NCBI GenBank assembly: GCA_900547435.1
Contig: URGO01000070.1
Coordinates: 1-15,144, forward strand
Reading direction: 5' to 3'
From: an uncultured Parabacteroides sp.
GTDB lineage: Bacteria > Bacteroidota > Bacteroidia > Bacteroidales > Tannerellaceae
DNA: 15,144 bases
Shown: positions 11,410 through 15,144 of the stretch, one piece after another
Numbering within the stretch: the first letter of the stretch is position 1
How the letters are laid out: each line of letters opens with the position of its first letter
Program-made: the position numbers and the translations under genes
The notes under the pieces: model-generated
What the model was told of the DNA's origin: nothing
Databases searched by the model: none
What the model saw: only the letters and a program-made list of their open reading frames with translations

Positions 11410-12533
11410 AACTATTCGACGTATATCCATTATTTAATATAGAGATCGTGCAGGGCAAAGGATGCCACGTGTACGATAAAGAGGGCCATGAATACCTCGA
11501 CTTGTATGGCGGCCATGCGGTGATTTCCGTAGGACACAGCCATCCGGCGTATGTGAAAGCCATCAGCGAGCAGGTGAGCAAGCTGGGCTTCTATTCTAAT
11601 TCGGTCATCAATAGCCTGCAACAGAAGTTGGCAGACAAGCTCGGCGCGATGTGCGGCTACGATGATTATTCGCTTTTCCTCATCAATTCGGGTGCGGAAG
11701 CCAACGAGAATGCCTTGAAGCTCGCTTCGTTCCACAACGGCAAGAAGCGTGTCTTGGCGTGCAAGCATTCGTTCCACGGACGGACTTCGGCAGCGGTGCG
11801 CGTCACCGATAATCCGAAGATTATCGCTCCCGTCAATGAAGGGTTGGACGTTACTTATCTTCCGCTGAACGACCCGTATGCGTTCGAAGCGGAACTGAAG
11901 AAGGGCGATGTGTCGTCGGTGATTATCGAAGGCATCCAAGGCGTGGGAGGCATCCAGTTGCCTTCCGACGAGTTCATGCGCAGCCTGCGCGAACTGTGTA
12001 CCCAGTATGAAGCGGTGCTGATTCTCGACGAAATCCAGTCCGGCTACGGGCGGAGCGGCAAGTTTTTCGCGCATCAATATGCCGGCAGCCGTCCGGACAT
12101 CATCACGGTGGCCAAGGGCATTGCCAACGGTTTCCCGATGGGTGCGGTGCTGATTAGCCCGATGTTCAAGCCCGTGTATGGCATGTTGGGCACGACGTTC
12201 GGCGGAAATCACCTGGCTTGTGCGGCGGCCATTGCCGTGTTGGATATCATGAAGGAGGAAAATCTCGTGGTGAATGCCGGGAAGGTGGGCGCTTATCTGA
12301 TGGAGCAGCTCCGCCAGCTTCCGGGAATCAAGGAATTGCGCGGTCGCGGCTTGATGATTGGCATCGAATTTGAAGAGCCTATCAAGGAAATACGCTCGCG
12401 CCTGTTGTTCGACGAGAAGGTCTTTACGGGCGTGGCAGGAACCAATACCATCCGTTTGCTTCCGCCGCTCTGCCTCACGATGGACGAAGCCGCCGAGTTT
12501 ATCGCCCGCTTCCGCCGGGTATTAGGTTGCTGA
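11406..12533 (+). CDS. argD: Acetylornithine (or succinylornithine) aminotransferase
   Basis: 375 residues, a class III PLP aminotransferase that makes N-acyl-ornithine from the semialdehyde and glutamate. Seen: GKGCHVYDKEGHEYLDLYGG at the N-terminus, the cofactor phosphate site INSGAEANENALKLA (93-107), HSFHGRTSAAV (121-131), the cofactor-ring aspartate Asp208 in LILDEIQSGYGRSGKF, and the Schiff-base lysine Lys237 in ITVAKGIANGFPMGAVL. It is shorter than the E. coli ArgD (about 406) but of the length usual for Bacteroidales. Its place directly after argC supports the arginine role over the related ornithine or GABA aminotransferases. It is the last gene of the operon; a terminator follows after 26 bp. 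Confidence 0.95.
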   Translation: MKLFDVYPLFNIEIVQGKGCHVYDKEGHEYLDLYGGHAVISVGHSHPAYVKAISEQVSKLGFYSNSVINSLQQKLADKLGAMCGYDDYSLFLINSGAEANENALKLASFHNGKKRVLACKHSFHGRTSAAVRVTDNPKIIAPVNEGLDVTYLPLNDPYAFEAELKKGDVSSVIIEGIQGVGGIQLPSDEFMRSLRELCTQYEAVLILDEIQSGYGRSGKFFAHQYAGSRPDIITVAKGIANGFPMGAVLISPMFKPVYGMLGTTFGGNHLACAAAIAVLDIMKEENLVVNAGKVGAYLMEQLRQLPGIKELRGRGLMIGIEFEEPIKEIRSRLLFDEKVFTGVAGTNTIRLLPPLCLTMDEAAEFIARFRRVLGC

Positions 12534-12559
12534 TTACTCTTTTGCCTATACTATACACA

Positions 12560-12602
12560 AAGGGCGCAGAGGTTTGAATTGCCTTTGCGCCCTTGTTCTT
12601 TT
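12560..12602. terminator. Terminator between argD and the convergent LRR gene
   Basis: AAGGGCGCAGAGG (12560-12572) pairs with CCTTTGCGCCCTT (12582-12594), a 13-bp stem with one G-T wobble and a 9-nt loop, followed by TGTTCTTTT. The stem is symmetric enough to stop both argD and the LRR gene. Confidence 0.85.
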
Positions 12603-12618
12603 CGCGGGATGGCGGAGG

Positions 12619-15072
12619 TTATATCCGCACTTTATACCGCTCTGTTCCTATACCTATAATATAGATTCCGCGGGGCAGGTCGTAACGCTTCAGGCCAATT
12701 TGCTCGGATTGCCCGACGATTGCGCCCGTCATGGAGACGATGGTTACGGTCTCGCATTGCGGAGTCTCCACATAGAGGCTGCCTTCTTTCGCATAGACCT
12801 TCGCCTGGGGCAGTTCCTCGATTCCGGTTGGAGTTTCCTCTTCCGTTACACCCTCTATCGTGATATAGATTTCAGTATAGATGTTGCGTACCTCATACTT
12901 GCCCTCTTCATTCGATTCGATAACGTCGGTATAACCAAACAGACTGCGTTTCACCTTCACGACCATGTCTTCGGCTGTGTAGCCCTCTGCCACCTCGATG
13001 GTAAAGGTCATGCTGTTGCCTTCGCGTACCACATTCGTGCTGGTCAGGACCGTTACGCCTTCACACTCTTCTACATATATATTATAGTAGTCGGGATAGT
13101 CGGGGATTACCGGCTCTTCGGGTTCCTCCGGTTCCGGTGTGGTCTCCTCGGTAAATGTAGCAGATATCGTTGCTCCTCCAAACGGCATGGTGAAGGTGTT
13201 GTCATCGGTAAGTGTTACTTCATCCTTATTCCTATCTTTGACCGTAAGGCTTTCGAGTTTATACCCTTCCTCCGGTGTGGCTACCACTTTAACTACATCG
13301 CCACTCTTCACAGAAGCAACCTCTTGTCCATCCCTTTGTGCAGAGATGCTTCCATGGGTTGGCGGGATTATAGTAATCCCACTCGTCTTACCTATTATCT
13401 GATAGATAGAGAAGTCTCCGAATCCATCGCTTTGATACTCCTCCGGGACTGTTACAGTTATGCCTGCATTGCCTGTTGGGAATGCAGCATAGCCTATTGT
13501 TGTGGGTTCCGTTGTTCCCTCATAGATTATGTTGGTTAATAATGGGCAGACATCAAAAGCGTAGTGTCCGATACTCTCCACTCCCTCTCCTATAGTTACT
13601 TTTTCTAATGCTGTGCAACTATCAAAAGCCTGTTGCCCGAAACTCTTTACACTTCCCGGTATAATTACTTCAGTCAATGATGAACAAGCATAAAAAGCAC
13701 CATCTCCGATACTTTCCACTCCCTCTTCTATAGTTACCTTTTTTAATGCTGAGCAGTTATAAAAAGCATCCTGCCCGATACTCTTTACGCTTTCCGGTAT
13801 AGTTACCTCTGTTAATGTGCAGTATGCAAAAGCCCCGTCTCCGATACTTTCCACCCCCTTTTCTATAGTTACCTTTTCTAATGCAGAGCAGTAAGTAAAA
13901 GCCAGTTGCCCGATACTCTCTACGCTTCCCGGTATAGTTACCTCTGTTAATGCTGTGCACTCTTGGAAAGCCTGTTGCCCGATACTCTTCACACTCCTCG
14001 GTATAGTTATCTCTGTTAATGCTGTACAGACATTAAAAGCGTAGTCTCCGATACTTTTTACCCCCTCTTCTATAGTTACTTTTTCTAATGCAGAACAGTT
14101 AGCAAAAGTCTGCGACTCGATACTTTCTACACTACCTGGTATAGTTACCTCTGTTAATTCTGAGCAGAGAGTAAAAGCCTGCAATCCGATACTTGTTACA
14201 CTATTCGGTATAGTTATCTCTTTTAATGTTGTGCAATTCAGAAAAGCATGCCTTCCAATAGTTGTTACACTGTTGGGTATAGTTATATTTGTCAATGATG
14301 AGCAGCCACTAAAAGCAGAGTGCCCAATATTCTCCACCTTATCTTCTATAGCTACGCTTTGCAGTTTAGACCAGGAAGAGAAAGCACCCTCCTCAATCTC
14401 CGTACTCGTCCCCGCTTTTATCACCAGATGTTCCGCCAGTTCTTTGTAGCTACTATACTCGGTAGTCTCTCCTAAAATAACGGTCAGGGTCTTGGTCTCT
14501 TCATCCCAAGGGTCTTTTTGGAAGGTCGCGGTTACAGTCGCATCGCCAAACGGCATAATAAAGGTGTTATCTTCTGTAACATCTACCGAACCGCCATTAA
14601 CCGTAAGGCTTTTGAGCAGATAGCCTTCTTCCGGTTGGACGTTTAGGGTGACCTCTTCAAGGCTCCCGGCGGATGTCGCGTTGTCTGTTTCTCCTACTTT
14701 AGCCGTGACGGTTCCTTTTCCTGTGGTAGAAAAGGTGATATTGAATGCCTTGCCTTTTATTTGGTCACTACCAAAAGGCCCAAAATTACTTCCTTGATAA
14801 CTCTCCGGCACTGTGACGATTAGATTTTGGGGCAAATGCCATTCGACGTCAATCGTGAATGCATGCCCCTCTATATAGGGTACATTTGTTCCGTTATACA
14901 CTATTTCTTTTAAACTGGAGCACTTATAAAAGGCTTGGCTTTTTATCATCGTTATGGTACTTGGTATAGTTATCTTCTCCAAATTATTACAGTTATCAAA
15001 CGCATGACCATTGATAACAGTTACCCCTTCCGGTATAGTTACTTCTATTAAACCATCACAATTATAAAAAAT
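12619..15072 (-). pseudogene. BspA-like leucine-rich repeat surface protein, 5' end missing
   Basis: The minus-strand frame is open from 15072 to the stop at 12619 (817 codons), but begins directly after a TAG (15075-15073) in the middle of a repeat unit (FYNCDGLIEVTIPEGVTVI). There is no ATG and no signal peptide; the first usable start is a TTG at 14982. Counting from that TTG, the layout is: two LRR units, an InlB B-like repeat domain (about 80-155), about a dozen 23-residue BspA/TpLRR units (about 198-485, AF--C--L--VTIP-SV-SIG), a second InlB B-like domain (about 530-610), a Pro/Glu linker (611-632), a further beta domain, and a Por/T9SS-like C-terminal sorting segment (about 726-787, ending PRGIYIIGIGTERYKVRI). 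Such proteins are exported or surface-anchored adhesins. It could be a pseudogene, a rearranged copy or a silent cassette. Confidence 0.8.
13540..14360 (-). repeat. 69-bp coding tandem repeats of the LRR gene
   Basis: About a dozen units of 69 bp (23 codons), recognisable on the plus strand by the recurrent CCGATACT and TATAGTTA words. One unit (near 13774-13840) is 66 bp because a codon is missing (AYCTLTEV instead of the usual C-x-x-L-TEV). Units ending VTIP and VTIE alternate, pointing to duplication of two- and three-unit blocks. Confidence 0.85.
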
Positions 15073-15097
15073 CTATGGAAAAACCTCCAAAATTCGG

Positions 15098-15119
15098 CAG
15101 ATTAACGCAATGTAATCTG
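15098..15119. repeat. Small inverted repeat beside the broken LRR 5' end
   Basis: CAGATTA (15098-15104) and TAATCTG (15113-15119) flank an 8-bp spacer, 26 bp beyond the point where the LRR frame is lost. The geometry resembles a short tyrosine-recombinase core, but with only 7-bp arms chance is possible. Confidence 0.35.
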
Positions 15120-15144
15120 TGAATTAAGTAGTTAGGAGAAAATC

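Noticed and set aside
11430..12212. Long minus-strand open frame (260 codons) across argD
   Set aside because: It is a shadow of the GC-biased codons of argD; the plus frame has all aminotransferase motifs. The same applies to the long minus frames over argG and argC.
12574..13539. Plus-strand open frame of 321 codons
   Set aside because: Antisense to the C-terminal half of the LRR protein, which has clear domain patterns; the plus frame product looks like no protein family.
13540..14360. Regular repeats resembling a CRISPR or minisatellite array
   Set aside because: The period is 69 bp, in frame on the minus strand, and each unit codes for a 23-residue BspA-type LRR. This is a coding repeat.

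Overview
The window looks like a Bacteroidales chromosome (Bacteroides/Parabacteroides-like). Several genes are preceded by the Bacteroidetes -7 promoter motif TAnnTTTG, Shine-Dalgarno sites are largely absent, the tRNA does not encode CCA, and protein families restricted to or typical of this order are present (DUF4250, an ArgR-GNAT-ArgG-ArgC-ArgD arginine locus, a BspA-type leucine-rich repeat protein with a Por-like C-terminal tail). The genus is not certain.

Layout. 1-822 (minus): rsfS followed by the 5' part of ftsH, a housekeeping pair. 1066-1136 (plus): tRNA-Gln(CUG) with its own promoter and terminator. 1196-1990: an AT-rich accessory patch holding spaced repeats, a hairpin, paired CCGTCACA motifs and a mini-operon of two tiny membrane proteins closed by a strong terminator. 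It is bracketed by a near-identical 30-32 bp direct repeat, and a 14-nt copy of the tRNA-Gln interior lies at its left edge. 1991-4027 (minus): topB, DNA topoisomerase III. 4028-4211: a divergent promoter region with a symmetric four-site element. 4212-7574 (plus): a large Dna2-like protein with a Cas4/RecB-type nuclease motif set ahead of an SF1 helicase. 7631-7807: a small DUF4250 protein and a terminator.

8010-12533 (plus) is the arginine locus: an ARG box over the argR promoter, then argR, a GNAT acyltransferase (probable N-acyl/N-succinylglutamate synthase), argG, argC and argD. No internal promoter is seen. The genes are linked by a long hairpin (GNAT/argG), an ATGA overlap (argG/argC) and a 12-codon mini-ORF that bridges argC to argD. 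Together they supply acyl-glutamate formation, its reduction and transamination, the ASS step and the arginine-responsive regulator. The kinase (argB), transcarbamylase (argF-type) and argH are not in this window.

12560-15144: a shared terminator and a convergent BspA-like leucine-rich-repeat surface protein on the minus strand. Its reading frame stops abruptly at 15073-15075 without any start or signal peptide, so it is a 5'-truncated or rearranged gene.

The most unusual items are the four-site operator between topB and the nuclease-helicase, the repeat-bracketed small-membrane-protein patch beside tRNA-Gln, the argC-argD mini-ORF and the broken 5' end of the LRR gene. I see no clear new defence or mobile system.
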